Below are positions 1-9,308 of a stretch of DNA of 64,000 nucleotides, piece after piece. Position numbers and translations under genes: made by a program. The stretch comes from Georgenia yuyongxinii. Its GTDB lineage: Bacteria; Actinomycetota; Actinomycetes; Actinomycetales; Actinomycetaceae. The notes under the pieces were generated by a model. That model saw nothing but the letters and a program-made list of their open reading frames with translations, had not been told where the DNA came from and ran no database searches. How positions within the stretch are numbered: the stretch's first letter is position 1; the number at the start of each line of letters is the position of its first letter. Location of the stretch: assembly GCF_006352065.1 (NCBI RefSeq), contig NZ_CP040915.1, positions 3,224,001 to 3,288,000 of the forward strand. The letters are read 5' to 3'.

Positions 1-1070
1 TGGACGTCCTGCCCGGCCTCGACGCCGCCATGGTGCGGGAACCGATCGGGGTGTGCGCCGTCGTCGCCCCGTTCAACTTCCCCATCATGACGGGGCTCAT
101 CTACTGGTCCTGGGCGCTGGCCTGCGGGAACACCGTCATCATCAAGGCGTCGGAGCAGGCGCCGTACGCGGCCACCCGCCTGGCGCGCATCGCCAGGGAG
201 GTGGGCTTCCCCCCCGGCGTGATCAACGTCGTCCACGGCGCACGTGCCGCCGTCGAGGCGCTGTGCGACTCCCCCGGGGTCGCCGCGATCTCCCTGGTCG
301 GCTCCTCGGCGACGGCGCAGGCGGTGTACGCCCGCGCCAGCGCCACGGGCAAGCGCGTGCACGCCGCCGGCGGCGCGCGCAACCCGCTGGTGGTCCTCCC
401 GGACGCGCCGCTGGAGGGCACCGCCGACGCGATCGTCACGTCCGCCTACACCATGGCCGGGCAGCGGTGCCTGTCCGCCAGCATCGTCGTCACCGTCGGA
501 GGCCGTCACGCCGAGCTCGTCGACCTCGTCGCGGAACGGACCCGCCGCCTCGTCGTCGGCCCCGGCTACGACGCCGCCACTCAGGTGCCGCCGCTCATCT
601 CCGGGCACGCGGTGGAGGCGCTCGAGCGGACGGTCGCCGAGGCGATCGCCGCCGGCGCCACCGCCGTCGTGGACGGCCGCCACCCGGACGCGCCGGCGGG
701 TGGGTACTACCACGGCCCCACCCTGCTCGACGGCGTGGCCCCGGACAGCGACCTGCTGGCCCGGGAGAGCTTCGGGCCGCTGGTGTCCGTCACCCACGCG
801 GACGACCTCACCGGCGCACTCGAGATCGTCAACTCCAGCCCGTTCGGCAACGCCGCCTCGATCTTCACCGGGTCCGGCGCCGCCGCGCGGCGGTTCTCCC
901 GCGAGGCGCAGGTGGGCAACGTCGGCGTGAACGTGGGCGTGGCCGCCCCCACGGCTCACGTCGGCTTCGGTGGCCGACGACGGTCGTTCTACGGGACGAT
1001 CCACTCCCAGGGCCGGCACGCCGTCGAGTTCTACACGGACATCAAGGCGGTGCTGACGCGATGGCCGTGA
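1..1070 (+). CDS. Aldehyde dehydrogenase, methylmalonate-semialdehyde dehydrogenase type (5' partial)
   Basis: The gene enters from the left edge; its frame is open from base 3. Visible protein: NAD-binding start REPIGVCAVVAPFNFP, an AAGGARNP segment and the nucleophile in AGQRC (Cys147 counted from the Met at base 30). The usual general-base Glu of ELGG is absent and replaced by AAGGARN, as in the CoA-acylating methylmalonate-semialdehyde dehydrogenase (MmsA) group, which oxidises a semialdehyde to an acyl-CoA. The actual substrate is unknown. It overlaps the next gene by 10 bases, so it belongs to the redox operon running to 4867. About 130-150 N-terminal residues should lie outside the window. 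Confidence 0.85.
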   Translation, partial: DVLPGLDAAMVREPIGVCAVVAPFNFPIMTGLIYWSWALACGNTVIIKASEQAPYAATRLARIAREVGFPPGVINVVHGARAAVEALCDSPGVAAISLVGSSATAQAVYARASATGKRVHAAGGARNPLVVLPDAPLEGTADAIVTSAYTMAGQRCLSASIVVTVGGRHAELVDLVAERTRRLVVGPGYDAATQVPPLISGHAVEALERTVAEAIAAGATAVVDGRHPDAPAGGYYHGPTLLDGVAPDSDLLARESFGPLVSVTHADDLTGALEIVNSSPFGNAASIFTGSGAAARRFSREAQVGNVGVNVGVAAPTAHVGFGGRRRSFYGTIHSQGRHAVEFYTDIKAVLTRWP

Positions 1071-3118
1071 CCCTGACCGAGGACGCGCGGGACCTCCTCA
1101 CGTTCCCGGTGCAGATCGGGCCCGCAAAGATCCGCAACCGGGTGTTCGTCGCGCCCCACACCACCAACTTCGGTCAGGCGGGCGCGAACCTGGTCACCGA
1201 CAGGCACCTGGACTACCACCGCGCTCGCGCGCGTGGCGGCGCGGGACTCATCATCACCGAGGGGATCCGGGTCCATCCCACGAGCCTGCGCCAGCTGGGC
1301 CTCCAGGCGTACTCCGACGACGCAGTGCCGGGCCTGACCGCCCTCACCGAGGCCGTGCACGCGGAGGGGGCCGCGATCTTCGCGCAGATCCTGCACACCG
1401 GCCGGCACTCGGGCGACGAGCACTACGGCTCCTGGGCGCCCTCCCCCACCCCGTGGGCCACGGGGGCACCGGTCCCGCACGCCATGAACGCCTTCGATCT
1501 CGAAACCCTCGTGGCGTCCTACGCCGCCACCGTGGAACGGGTGATCCAGGCCGGCTTCGACGGGATGGAGGTGCACCTCGGCCACGGCCACCTGCTGCAC
1601 CAGTTCCTCTCCCCCGTTACGAACGCCCGCGGCGACGGGTACGGCGGTGACCCGGCGAGCCGGCTTCGCCTCGCCCTAGAGGTGCTGCGCACGGTCCACG
1701 ACGTGGTCGCGGGCCGGGTGGCGCTGGGCGTGCGGCTCAGCGCCGACGAGTTCCTCCCGGGCGGGCTCGGGCCCGAGGAGATGGTGGACATCATCCGCCG
1801 GCTTCTCGGGGAGGTCCCGCTGGACTTCCTCCACGTGAGCCACGCCGCCTACATCGGCACGTCCTCGCTGTCGACCCAGATGGCGGACATGAGCTACGGC
1901 CGTGCGCCGTTCCGCCACCTGCCCGCGCGGTTCAAGCAGGAGTTTCCCGAGCTGACGGTGCTCGCGGTCTGCCGCCTCGACACCCCCGAGACCGGCGCCG
2001 AGCTCCTCGCCGCCGGGGAAGCCGACCTGGTCGGCTTCGCCCGCGCTCACATCGCCGAGCCGCGGCTGCTGCGGGCCTACCTCGATCAGGACGAGCCCGC
2101 GCCGCGCACCTGCATCGCCTGCAACCAGGGGTGCAACGCCAACCTCGAGGCCATCACCCCGATCACCTGCACGGTCAACCCGGCCGTCGGCCGCGAACGG
2201 CAGTGGGACGCGGCCGCGGCCGCCCCGGCCCGGCCGCAGGACACCGTGGTGGTCGGTGGCGGCCCTGCCGGGATCGAGGCGGCCACGTGGTTGTCACGAC
2301 GCGGGCACCGGGTGCGACTGGTCGACGCCGCCCCGGAGCTGGGCGGCCAGCTGCGCGAGGTCGTGCGCGTCGACGGCCGCGACGGGTTCCGGATCCTCCT
2401 GGACGAGCTCCTCGCCGAGCTGGCCACCACCGACGTCACGGTCGTGCTGGGCCGCCAGGTCACCGCCACGGACCTCGCCGCGTGGGACCCCGATGCCGTC
2501 GTCCTCGCCACGGGAGCTCACCACGATGCCCCCATGCCGGCATACGCGGGTGTCCGGGTGCTCAACCCCGAGGACGTCCTGCGGGACCCGACGCTCGCCG
2601 GAAGCCGCGCCGTGGTGGTGGACGAGCTCGGCGTGTGGGAGGCGAGCGGCGTCGCCCTGCACCTGGCGGCCCGAGGCGTCGACGTGGACTACGTGACCCC
2701 CCTGGCCGGGTTCGCGCCACGGGTGACGGTGTACTCGCGCCTCGCCCTGGGTGACCAGCTGGCCGCCGCGGGCGTCGCCGTGCACCCCATGTCTTCCATC
2801 GGCGTCGACGACGGGCTCGTCACCATCATCCCGACCATCGGTACGGACAGGATCATTCGCGACGGCGTGAAGTCGATCGTGCAGGTTCGTCCTCGACATG
2901 CCCGCAGCGCTCTTGTTGAGGGGTTGCTGGCGTCGACGTGGCAGGGCGAGCTGCACTTGGTCGGCGACGCATTCGCGCCACGCACCTCGCAGGAGGCTAT
3001 CTACGAGGGCCGGGCGGTCGCCCACATCATCGGCGTCGACGATCCGACGATCGCCGCCGGGCTGAAGGTGAGGGCGCCGTACCGGTACCCGCGCCTGGCA
3101 TTGGCGGTAACACGATGA
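1061..3118 (+). CDS. Old Yellow Enzyme family NADH:flavin/FAD-dependent oxidoreductase (2,4-dienoyl-CoA reductase-like)
   Basis: 685-residue flavoenzyme of the 2,4-dienoyl-CoA reductase/trimethylamine dehydrogenase group. Residues 1-345 form the FMN TIM barrel (start TFPVQIGPAKIRNRVF, substrate-side HLGHGHLLHQFLSP). Cys351, 354, 358 and 370 have the spacing of the single [4Fe-4S] cluster. From about residue 397 an FAD/NAD domain begins with VVGGGPAGIEAA. Electrons should pass NAD(P)H-FAD-FeS-FMN to an enoyl substrate. I chose ATG 1061, which overlaps the dehydrogenase stop; the frame stays open far upstream but only as a shadow. Its stop overlaps the SDR start (ATGA). Substrate unknown. Confidence 0.9.
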   Translation: MAVTLTEDARDLLTFPVQIGPAKIRNRVFVAPHTTNFGQAGANLVTDRHLDYHRARARGGAGLIITEGIRVHPTSLRQLGLQAYSDDAVPGLTALTEAVHAEGAAIFAQILHTGRHSGDEHYGSWAPSPTPWATGAPVPHAMNAFDLETLVASYAATVERVIQAGFDGMEVHLGHGHLLHQFLSPVTNARGDGYGGDPASRLRLALEVLRTVHDVVAGRVALGVRLSADEFLPGGLGPEEMVDIIRRLLGEVPLDFLHVSHAAYIGTSSLSTQMADMSYGRAPFRHLPARFKQEFPELTVLAVCRLDTPETGAELLAAGEADLVGFARAHIAEPRLLRAYLDQDEPAPRTCIACNQGCNANLEAITPITCTVNPAVGRERQWDAAAAAPARPQDTVVVGGGPAGIEAATWLSRRGHRVRLVDAAPELGGQLREVVRVDGRDGFRILLDELLAELATTDVTVVLGRQVTATDLAAWDPDAVVLATGAHHDAPMPAYAGVRVLNPEDVLRDPTLAGSRAVVVDELGVWEASGVALHLAARGVDVDYVTPLAGFAPRVTVYSRLALGDQLAAAGVAVHPMSSIGVDDGLVTIIPTIGTDRIIRDGVKSIVQVRPRHARSALVEGLLASTWQGELHLVGDAFAPRTSQEAIYEGRAVAHIIGVDDPTIAAGLKVRAPYRYPRLALAVTR

Positions 3119-3870
3119 CTGCACCGGCCACGCCCGTCGCGCTCATCACCGGTGCCGGCGGCGGCATCGCCAAGTCCATCGTCTCCCGGCTGCTCGGCGA
3201 GGGGTGGCGGCTGGAGCTGGCCGACCTCGACCCGGCACAGGTGGAGCAGGCCCTCGCGGAGCTCCCGCAAGCAGATCGTGATCGTGTGCGCGTGCACCGC
3301 CTCGATGTCACCGACGAGGACTCGTGCCTGCGGGTGGCGCAGGACTCCGCGGCGAGATCGGGCGGCCTCGACGCCCTCATCAACGCCGCCGGCATCATGA
3401 TCCGCCGCGACGCCAACGCCACGACGAGCGGGGACTGGCGCCGGGTGCTCGACGTCAACCTCACCGGCGCCTTCTTCATGGCTAAGGCGTGCTACCCCGC
3501 GTTGCGCGCCTCCGACCGGGCGGCGATCGTCTCGGTCTCCTCCAGCCACGCGGTGCTCGCCGCACGAGGGTCTGTCGCCTACTCCGTCAGCAAGGCCGGT
3601 CTCTCTCACCTGACTCGACTTCTCGCGCTGGAGTGGGCACCGGACCAGATCCGCGTCAATGCCGTCGCCCCGACGGTCGTCCCGTCCCCGATGACTGCCG
3701 ACGTCCTCGCGGACCCCGCATACGTCGACCGCAAGCTCGCCGCGATCCCCCTGGGCCGCCCGATTCAGCCCGAGCACGTCGCCGCGGCCACGTCCTACCT
3801 GCTCTCTCCCGACTCCGGATCCACAACCGGCCAGACTCTGCTGCTCGACGGCGGCGAGAGCCTCGCCTGA
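3115..3870 (+). CDS. Short-chain dehydrogenase/reductase (SDR)
   Basis: 251-residue classical SDR. The dinucleotide motif TGAGGGIA is at residues 13-20, NAAG at 90-93, the active-site serine cluster VSSSH near 141-145, and Tyr156/Lys160 in YSVSK. The C-terminal LLLDGGESL ending is usual for the family. It should oxidise or reduce an alcohol/ketone with NAD(P). Start ATG 3115 overlaps the preceding stop by four bases, so it is probably translationally coupled. The operon context (OYE-type reductase, semialdehyde dehydrogenase) suggests degradation of an unsaturated or cyclic carbonyl compound, but this is inference. Confidence 0.92.
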   Translation: MTAPATPVALITGAGGGIAKSIVSRLLGEGWRLELADLDPAQVEQALAELPQADRDRVRVHRLDVTDEDSCLRVAQDSAARSGGLDALINAAGIMIRRDANATTSGDWRRVLDVNLTGAFFMAKACYPALRASDRAAIVSVSSSHAVLAARGSVAYSVSKAGLSHLTRLLALEWAPDQIRVNAVAPTVVPSPMTADVLADPAYVDRKLAAIPLGRPIQPEHVAAATSYLLSPDSGSTTGQTLLLDGGESLA

Positions 3871-3885
3871 CCCCGAAGGAAACCG

Positions 3886-4359
3886 ATGACCAACGTGAAC
3901 ACCGCACAGGCGACCACCACCCACCTCTACACGGCGCACGCCTCGGTAGCCGGGGGCCGCAACGGCCACGGCCGCACCGACGACGGGCGCCTCGACGTCG
4001 ACCTCTCCCGGCCCGGTGCCATGGGGGGCGAGGGCACCGGCACCAACCCCGAGCAGCTCTTCGCGGTCGGGTACGGCGCGTGCTTCGAGGGGGCGCTGAC
4101 GCTCGTCGCTCGCAGGCAGCGGGTCCAGCTGGGCGAGACGCACATCGACTCGGCAGTGGAGCTGCACTCCGTGGACGACGGCACCTTCCGCATCGAGGTG
4201 GCGCTGGACGTGTCGATGGCGGGTGTCGGCGACGACGAGCTCGCCGTCGCGCTGGTGCGTGAGGCGCACCAGGTGTGCCCATACTCCAACGCGCTCCGAG
4301 GGAACGTGGACGTGGCCCTGACGGCCAACGGCGTGTGGGTGGCAGGTCCCCGTGACTGA
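3886..4359 (+). CDS. Organic hydroperoxide resistance protein (Ohr/OsmC family)
   Basis: 157 residues. The redox cysteine pair of the family is present: Cys66 in GYGACFEGAL and Cys131 in VCPYSNA. The N-terminal part has the Ohr pattern (YTAHASVAGGRNG, then GGEGTGTNPEQLFA). Ohr proteins reduce organic peroxides with a lipoyl or thiol partner in the cytoplasm. It lies 15 bases after the SDR in the same operon, so peroxide defence seems coupled to the flavin chemistry encoded around it. Confidence 0.93.
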   Translation: MTNVNTAQATTTHLYTAHASVAGGRNGHGRTDDGRLDVDLSRPGAMGGEGTGTNPEQLFAVGYGACFEGALTLVARRQRVQLGETHIDSAVELHSVDDGTFRIEVALDVSMAGVGDDELAVALVREAHQVCPYSNALRGNVDVALTANGVWVAGPRD

Positions 4360-4369
4360 GGAGCTCACC

Positions 4370-4867
4370 ATGATCCGCGGGATCGACGACCCGGTTCTCC
4401 TGCGACGTGGCTTCACGCTCTACCCGCGGGGGGTCATGGCCGTTGCCGCGCGGGTCGACGGCGTCCTGACCGGCTTCGCCGTGAGCGCCTTCACCTCGGT
4501 GTCCCTCGACCCGCCGTTGGGCCTCATCTGCGTGGACAAGGCTTCAACCACGTGGCCCAGCCTCTCGCGGGCCGAGACGTTGGGCGTCTCGGTACTTGCC
4601 GAGGAGCATGCCTGGCTCGGCCGTCAGCTCGCCTCCCGCCGAGGCGACCGGTTTGCCGGCGCCGAGTTCAAGGAGCGCCCCGGGGGCGCACTGTGGCTGC
4701 GCGGTTCTGTCGCGCGGTTTGACGCCTCGATCGATGCGGTTCATGACGGTGGGGATCACCTCCTGGTTGTTCTTCGGGTGTCCGACATGGAGGCCGATCC
4801 GTCGGTGCCCCCGCTCCTGTGGCACGACACCGCATTCGGCGCGGTAGCACCGCTAGGCAACAAGTGA
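4370..4867 (+). CDS. Flavin reductase-like FMN-binding protein
   Basis: About 165 residues matching the flavin reductase-like fold: RRGFTLYPRGVMAVAAR, then VSAFTSVSLDPPLGLICV, and GDHLLVV near the end. Such proteins supply reduced FMN to a monooxygenase or act as small flavoproteins. I chose ATG 4370 because AGGAG at 4359-4363 sits six bases upstream; a GTG at 4352 overlapping the Ohr stop is the alternative. It is the last gene of the redox operon; no monooxygenase component is seen in this window's part of the operon. Confidence 0.85.
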   Translation: MIRGIDDPVLLRRGFTLYPRGVMAVAARVDGVLTGFAVSAFTSVSLDPPLGLICVDKASTTWPSLSRAETLGVSVLAEEHAWLGRQLASRRGDRFAGAEFKERPGGALWLRGSVARFDASIDAVHDGGDHLLVVLRVSDMEADPSVPPLLWHDTAFGAVAPLGNK

Positions 4868-4923
4868 TTAGCACCCAGAGCCACCGTCCCCGGTCCGATG
4901 GCACCCTCGTGCTCCTCTCTTTT

Positions 4924-4954
4924 CGGCACCGTGGCGCTGCGCGGAACGGTGCCG
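4924..4954 (+). terminator. Candidate hairpin after the redox operon
   Basis: CGGCACCGT (4924-4932) and ACGGTGCCG (4946-4954) form a perfect 9-bp stem with a 13-base loop, 57 bases after the flavin reductase stop. No T-tract follows, so it may be a weak or factor-assisted terminator. The rest of 4868-5115 shows nothing else recognisable. Confidence 0.45.
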
Positions 4955-5115
4955 GCTGATGGGGCACCGGAGCGTCGCTGGCACGGGCGCGCTGGAGGCG
5001 GTGAGTCCAGGCGCTAGTGAGACGGGCGCGTGCCATAAGGCCGTCACCGAGCCGCCGCGGCCCGCGTGAGAAGGGGCGCCACCGGGCCCGGCCAAGCCAT
5101 TCATGCAGGCCCGCA

Positions 5116-5121
5116 TAGGAT
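5116..5121 (+). promoter_or_regulatory. -10 element of a probable leaderless promoter
   Basis: TAGGAT fits the actinobacterial TANNNT -10 pattern and ends eight bases before the GTG at 5130, so transcription would begin at or next to the start codon. No clear -35 is visible. Confidence 0.45.
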
Positions 5122-5129
5122 GGCGCCCC

Positions 5130-6203
5130 GTGAAGGTTCTCAGCGTCGTCGGCGCCCGCCCCCAGTTCGTCAAGCTCGCCCCCATCGCCCACGAGGCCGC
5201 CGCCCGCGGGGTGGAGCACGTCATCGTGCACACCGGCCAGCACTACGACCCCATGCTCTCCGACGTCTTCTTCGAAGACCTGAAGATCCCCACTCCCGAC
5301 GTGCACCTCGGCGTCGGCAGCGGCGGCCACGGCCAGCAGACCGGCGCCATGCTCGCCGCCCTCGACGACGTGCTCGACTCCCAGCAGCCCGACTGGGTGC
5401 TCGTCTACGGGGACACCAACTCCACCCTCGCCGGCGCCCTGTCCGCGGTGAAGCTGCACATCCCCGTCGCCCACCTCGAGGCCGGGCTCCGCTCCTTCAA
5501 CCGCGCCATGCCCGAGGAGATCAACCGGGTGGTGACCGACCACGCGGCCGACTTGCTTCTCGCCCCCACCGACGTGGCCATGTCCCATCTGGCCGACGAG
5601 GGCCTGACCGCGCGCAGCGTTCTGGTCGGCGACGTCATGACCGACGTACTGCTGCAGGTCCGCGACGCCGTGGCGGGCAGGCCCCCGGCGCTGCTCGCCG
5701 AGCTGGGCCTGGAGCCCGGCGGCTACTCTCTCGCCACGATCCACCGGGCGGAGAACACCGACGACGCCGGCCGCCTCTCCGCGATCGTCGACTCCCTCGC
5801 CGCAGTCGACCATCCGGTGGTGCTGCTGGCCCACCCGCGCCTGGTGGCCAAGGCCCGCGACGCCGGCCTCGCCCTTGAACGGGGCAGCGTCCGCGTGCAC
5901 GCCCCGCTGGCCTACCCCGATCTCGTGGCCGCGGCGCTGGCGAGCCGGGGCGTGGTCACCGACTCGGGTGGGCTGCAGAAGGAGGCCTTCTTGCTTAGCG
6001 TGCCGTGCACGACGGTGCGGCCGCAGACAGAGTGGGTGGAGACGGTCGACCTGGGCTGGAACGTGCTGGTTGAGCCCGGCCCGGCACTGGTGGCCGCCGC
6101 CTCGCGGCCGGCTCCGTCGGCGACGAGGGCGGCGCCTTACGGCGACGGCCACGCCGCCGCCCGGGTCATCACCGCGCTGGAGAGTGCCGCGCCTTCGCCA
6201 TGA
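5130..6203 (+). CDS. wecB: UDP-N-acetylglucosamine 2-epimerase (non-hydrolysing)
   Basis: 357 residues. Family signatures: VVGARPQFVKLAPI at the start, VHTGQHYD, VYGDTNSTLAG, HLEAGLRSF and TDSGGLQKEAF. The enzyme interconverts UDP-GlcNAc and UDP-ManNAc (or a related 2,3-diacetamido sugar) for surface polysaccharide. GTG 5130 is chosen since homologues begin with KVLSVVGARP; an ATG at 5103 would add nine atypical residues. Its 3' end overlaps the convergent glycosyltransferase by 35 bases. The WbpB/E/D-like genes at 60.2-63.0 kb could give it a diacetamido-uronate substrate (WbpI role), so the exact sugar is open. Confidence 0.93.
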   Translation: MKVLSVVGARPQFVKLAPIAHEAAARGVEHVIVHTGQHYDPMLSDVFFEDLKIPTPDVHLGVGSGGHGQQTGAMLAALDDVLDSQQPDWVLVYGDTNSTLAGALSAVKLHIPVAHLEAGLRSFNRAMPEEINRVVTDHAADLLLAPTDVAMSHLADEGLTARSVLVGDVMTDVLLQVRDAVAGRPPALLAELGLEPGGYSLATIHRAENTDDAGRLSAIVDSLAAVDHPVVLLAHPRLVAKARDAGLALERGSVRVHAPLAYPDLVAAALASRGVVTDSGGLQKEAFLLSVPCTTVRPQTEWVETVDLGWNVLVEPGPALVAAASRPAPSATRAAPYGDGHAAARVITALESAAPSP

Positions 6204-7317
6204 GAGCGTCGATCGCCCGCTCCCAGCCCTGCACCTGGGTCTCGGCGCTGAGCTCGTGGGCGCTGGCGTGCGCGGCCTGCTTCATGGCGGCCACCCGCTC
6301 CGGGGTGAGGGCCTCGATGGCGGCGATGGTGGCCTCGGTGGTGAAGTCCTCGGTGACGACGCCGAGGCCGTGCTCGCGCACCATGTGGGCCATCTCCGGG
6401 GAGGGGCCGACGAGGAGCCCGAGCCGGGCCTGGACGTAGTCGAACACCTTGTTCGGCAGCGCCCACTTGTTGTTGAAGTTCACTGGCGGCAGGACGTGGA
6501 CGCCTACGTCGTACTGGTTGAGGGTGCCGACCAGCTCGGCGTAGGGCACGGGTTCGTGGATGGTCACCCGGCCTGAGCCGGCCGACCGGGCAGCGAGCTC
6601 GTCGAGCAAGTCGCGCTCGGTGGGCATCAGATAGAGGTCGAGCGTCACGTCGGCGCGGGCGCGTACGACGGCGTCCACCAGCTCCACCAGGCCTCGGGCA
6701 CGCATGGCGTTGCCGCTGTGTACCAGCCGAATCGGGTTGCCCGCCTCGACCGGCTCGAGGTCGACATACGGCGCCGCGTTGGTGACCACCGTGGCGGGGA
6801 TTCCAAATACCCTCGCGTACTCGTCGGCGATGCCCTGACCGACAGTCGTGACCGAGGAGCACTGAGTCACGTACTTCCGGCACAGCCAGGCCATGTACGG
6901 GCCGACGAACATTCGCCAGCGCAGGAGATCCTCTTTCTCACGCGGGGCGTACTCGTGAAGGTCGGCGTGGACGCCACCGCGCGGCGCAAGATGCAGCGCC
7001 AGCGGCACCGTGTCGACGTCGTCGGCGAGGACGACGTCAAAGTGGCCCCGCGGCAACCGGTCCCACAAGTAATCCACCACAGCGTTGCGGCGGTGGACAG
7101 CGGCAAACCGGCGCTGCATAAGTAGCGCACGATCCTTGTGCCAGTACACCAACTCGTCAGGAATCCGGATGTGCCCAGCGACACGGTCCGGCTGCTCCCC
7201 GTAGCCGCAGGTGGTCACCTCGTACTGCTCGAAGAAGAGCCGCGCCTGCTTGAGCACGCGCGCGTCTCTCGCTATAGGCGAGAAGGACAAGATGAGGAGA
7301 CTTGGACGCAGCGACAC
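6169..7317 (-). CDS. Glycosyltransferase, GT-B fold (family 4-like)
   Basis: 382 residues. The N-terminal half has SFSPIARDARVLKQ, seen in GT4-type enzymes, then DVVLADDVDTVPLA and DLHEYAPRE. The C-terminal half has HSGNAMRARGL, a PNKVFDYVQARL nucleotide-sugar-binding stretch and an AMKQAAHASAHE helix. It should transfer a sugar from a nucleotide donor at the inner membrane. It overlaps the convergent epimerase gene by 35 bases, which suggests a polysaccharide locus. Acceptor and donor cannot be read from the sequence. Confidence 0.85.
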   Translation of the reverse strand: MSLRPSLLILSFSPIARDARVLKQARLFFEQYEVTTCGYGEQPDRVAGHIRIPDELVYWHKDRALLMQRRFAAVHRRNAVVDYLWDRLPRGHFDVVLADDVDTVPLALHLAPRGGVHADLHEYAPREKEDLLRWRMFVGPYMAWLCRKYVTQCSSVTTVGQGIADEYARVFGIPATVVTNAAPYVDLEPVEAGNPIRLVHSGNAMRARGLVELVDAVVRARADVTLDLYLMPTERDLLDELAARSAGSGRVTIHEPVPYAELVGTLNQYDVGVHVLPPVNFNNKWALPNKVFDYVQARLGLLVGPSPEMAHMVREHGLGVVTEDFTTEATIAAIEALTPERVAAMKQAAHASAHELSAETQVQGWERAIDALMAKARHSPAR

Positions 7318-7403
7318 AGTGTGATCCTGCCACGGTCCTGAGACCTTATCCCCTGCCGTCCCGAAAGCCGCAGTTTCTGAGATATCCGCAACGGGGCCGC
7401 ACT

Positions 7404-7450
7404 CAGAAAGCGAGCGAGGCCCCCCACCAAGGGCGGGAGGCCTCGCTCGC
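7404..7450 (-). terminator. Rho-independent terminator of the CWB2 surface-protein gene
   Basis: GCGAGCGAGGCC (7410-7421) and GGCCTCGCTCGC (7439-7450) form a perfect 12-bp stem around a 17-base loop. On the minus strand a short T-rich tail (TTTCTGAGT) follows. The stem begins about 20 bases after the stop of the gene at 7470. Confidence 0.8.
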
Positions 7451-7469
7451 GACGGCTAACTCTGGACTA

Positions 7470-9308
7470 TCAGACCAGGGCGGGCCACACGAGGGTCGTC
7501 ACGAGTCCCTCAGCGTTGGCTGCCTTGACCGTCAGAACATCGGTCGTAGCGAACTGCTTACCAGCGGGCAGCGTGCCGGTCCAGACATCTGCAGAGCTCT
7601 CGGTGAACGCGAGCTTGGTGCCTGCGTTGGTGCCGCCTGTGACCTCACCGGTGACGGTGCCGTTGGACGCCACGGCAACGAGACCGTTGCCCTTCGCCGG
7701 GCCCGTCAAGGAACTGACGGTCGAGGTCTTTGACGTGACCTTGAAAGCTGCGGAAACGTTCGCAGGCGACGCGTCGTCGCTCGCGGTCAAGCTGAACGTG
7801 TACTCCTTGTCAGCCTCGTAGGTCAGGCCCGTGAGGTTGAGCACGAACTGACCGTTGGCCGGCACGACAAGCGCAGCGCCGCTGGGCTGCGTGCCCGTGA
7901 CAGTCCCACCCGTAATGCTCAGTGCAAGCGTCGCACCCGGCTCAGACGTGCCGACCAGGTGACCCGCCTTCAGCGAGGCCGTGAGACCAGGAGCGGTCGT
8001 GTCCTTGGTCTCCGAAGCAGCAGTCTTGATCGCAGCTTCGGTCGCCGCCGAGATCGGCTGAGTTCCACCGAAGAGGAAGAAGTCCTCGAAGCCCGTGTTC
8101 GCAACCGCGTCGTTGGGGTCCGTGTTGGCGCTGATGAAATCAGCTGTCACCTTGGGCAGTTCGGCAGCCTTGGTGAGCAGCAGGGGGCCATCCTGGTTCG
8201 CAATGAACGCGGACGCAATCACGGCGTCTGCGAAGGTCTCACCGCTCGCAACGGCGAACTGCGGGGTTGCTCCGAGCGCGTAAATCGGCGTGGTCCCGCC
8301 GGCCAAGGTGCCGCCAGCGACCTTAACGGCGGTCTCGTAACGGTCCTTGCCAACGAAGGACTTGAGAGCCTTCTCAGTGTCGGTGCTCAGCGTGCCCTTG
8401 GCCTTGCCGGAGCCAACTGCGTTTGCCGCAGGGCCACCCACGAGGTGCAGGTCGCCTGCAACGTAGTCAGTGACATCCTTGGCGGGCGTGCCTTCCGTCT
8501 TGTTCTCGAAGAGGTAGCCCAGCGTGTTGCTCGACTTGGTGACGGTGCCCCACTCGTTCTTCGTTGCGGAACCGTCAAACTCCGAGCCCTTGGTGAGAAG
8601 GACAACGCCGTTGCTCTCCGCCGCCGCCGCGCCCGCAGCGAGAGCGTCGGCGAACCCGTCCGCCGGGTTCGCGGGGTCGTAGCCGGTGGTCAGGAAGACG
8701 CGAGTGTTGGCCTTGTCAACAGCGTAGGTGTCCGCTGCGGGGTCGCTGTCGTATGCGCCCGTAACGAGGTAGTCGGCGATCTCAACAGCAGTGGCGTAGC
8801 GGTCGGAGCCTTCCAGGCGCTCAACCGCGATCCCGAGGCCCTTGATCGTAGCTTCGGCCGTAGCCGAGACCGCGCCGGTGCCACCGATGATGATGACGTT
8901 CTTGACACGCAGACGCGAGAGCTCGGCCTTCACGCGCGGGTCAAGGTCCCCCGTGTTCTGCGTGAGGAGGACCGGAGCGTCGTAGGCGTCCGCGAGCGGC
9001 GCGGCAGCCAGTGCGTCCGGGAACATGTCGTAGCGAGCGATCACGACGGTGTCCACGGCCGTGCCAACCAGGTCAAGGCCCGTGGCACTCGGGTACTGCG
9101 CCACCGATGCCGCGATAGCGGTCTGGATACGGTCCTGGCCTGCAACACGCTGGACCGTGTCGTCCGTCCGCGTCGTCACGTCCGAGCGGACGAGAGGGTC
9201 GGCGCCATCGGCCGGTGTGGGAGCAGCACTGGCAGTGGCAGCGCTCGAGAGAACCACCGCAACAGCGGCAGTCAGGGCGAGGGAGCCCCGGCGGGTAATC
9301 TTACCCAT
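7470..9308 (-). CDS. Secreted cell-wall-binding repeat 2 (CWB2) surface protein with C-terminal Ig-like domain
   Basis: 612 residues from ATG 9308, preceded by a strong AGGAGGT. A signal peptide (MGKITRRG, hydrophobic core, cut after ATASAAP) heads the protein. CWB2-type modules follow, marked by VQRVAGQDRIQTA, VERLEGSDRYATAVEIA and GKDRYETAVKVA, each ending in an IGGTGAVS/FGGTQPIS block. CWB2 modules bind anionic cell-wall polymer. The C-terminal ~170 residues look like an Ig/cadherin-like beta domain (GTSEPGATLALSITGG; EYTFSLTASDDASP). No catalytic domain is visible: a wall-attached, S-layer-like structural or adhesive protein. A strong terminator follows. Confidence 0.9.
   Translation of the reverse strand: MGKITRRGSLALTAAVAVVLSSAATASAAPTPADGADPLVRSDVTTRTDDTVQRVAGQDRIQTAIAASVAQYPSATGLDLVGTAVDTVVIARYDMFPDALAAAPLADAYDAPVLLTQNTGDLDPRVKAELSRLRVKNVIIIGGTGAVSATAEATIKGLGIAVERLEGSDRYATAVEIADYLVTGAYDSDPAADTYAVDKANTRVFLTTGYDPANPADGFADALAAGAAAAESNGVVLLTKGSEFDGSATKNEWGTVTKSSNTLGYLFENKTEGTPAKDVTDYVAGDLHLVGGPAANAVGSGKAKGTLSTDTEKALKSFVGKDRYETAVKVAGGTLAGGTTPIYALGATPQFAVASGETFADAVIASAFIANQDGPLLLTKAAELPKVTADFISANTDPNDAVANTGFEDFFLFGGTQPISAATEAAIKTAASETKDTTAPGLTASLKAGHLVGTSEPGATLALSITGGTVTGTQPSGAALVVPANGQFVLNLTGLTYEADKEYTFSLTASDDASPANVSAAFKVTSKTSTVSSLTGPAKGNGLVAVASNGTVTGEVTGGTNAGTKLAFTESSADVWTGTLPAGKQFATTDVLTVKAANAEGLVTTLVWPALV

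Noticed and set aside
53-1060. Long in-frame extension before the Old Yellow Enzyme start
   Set aside because: It is Arg/Pro-rich shadow sequence opposite the real dehydrogenase frame; homology begins at ATG 1061.
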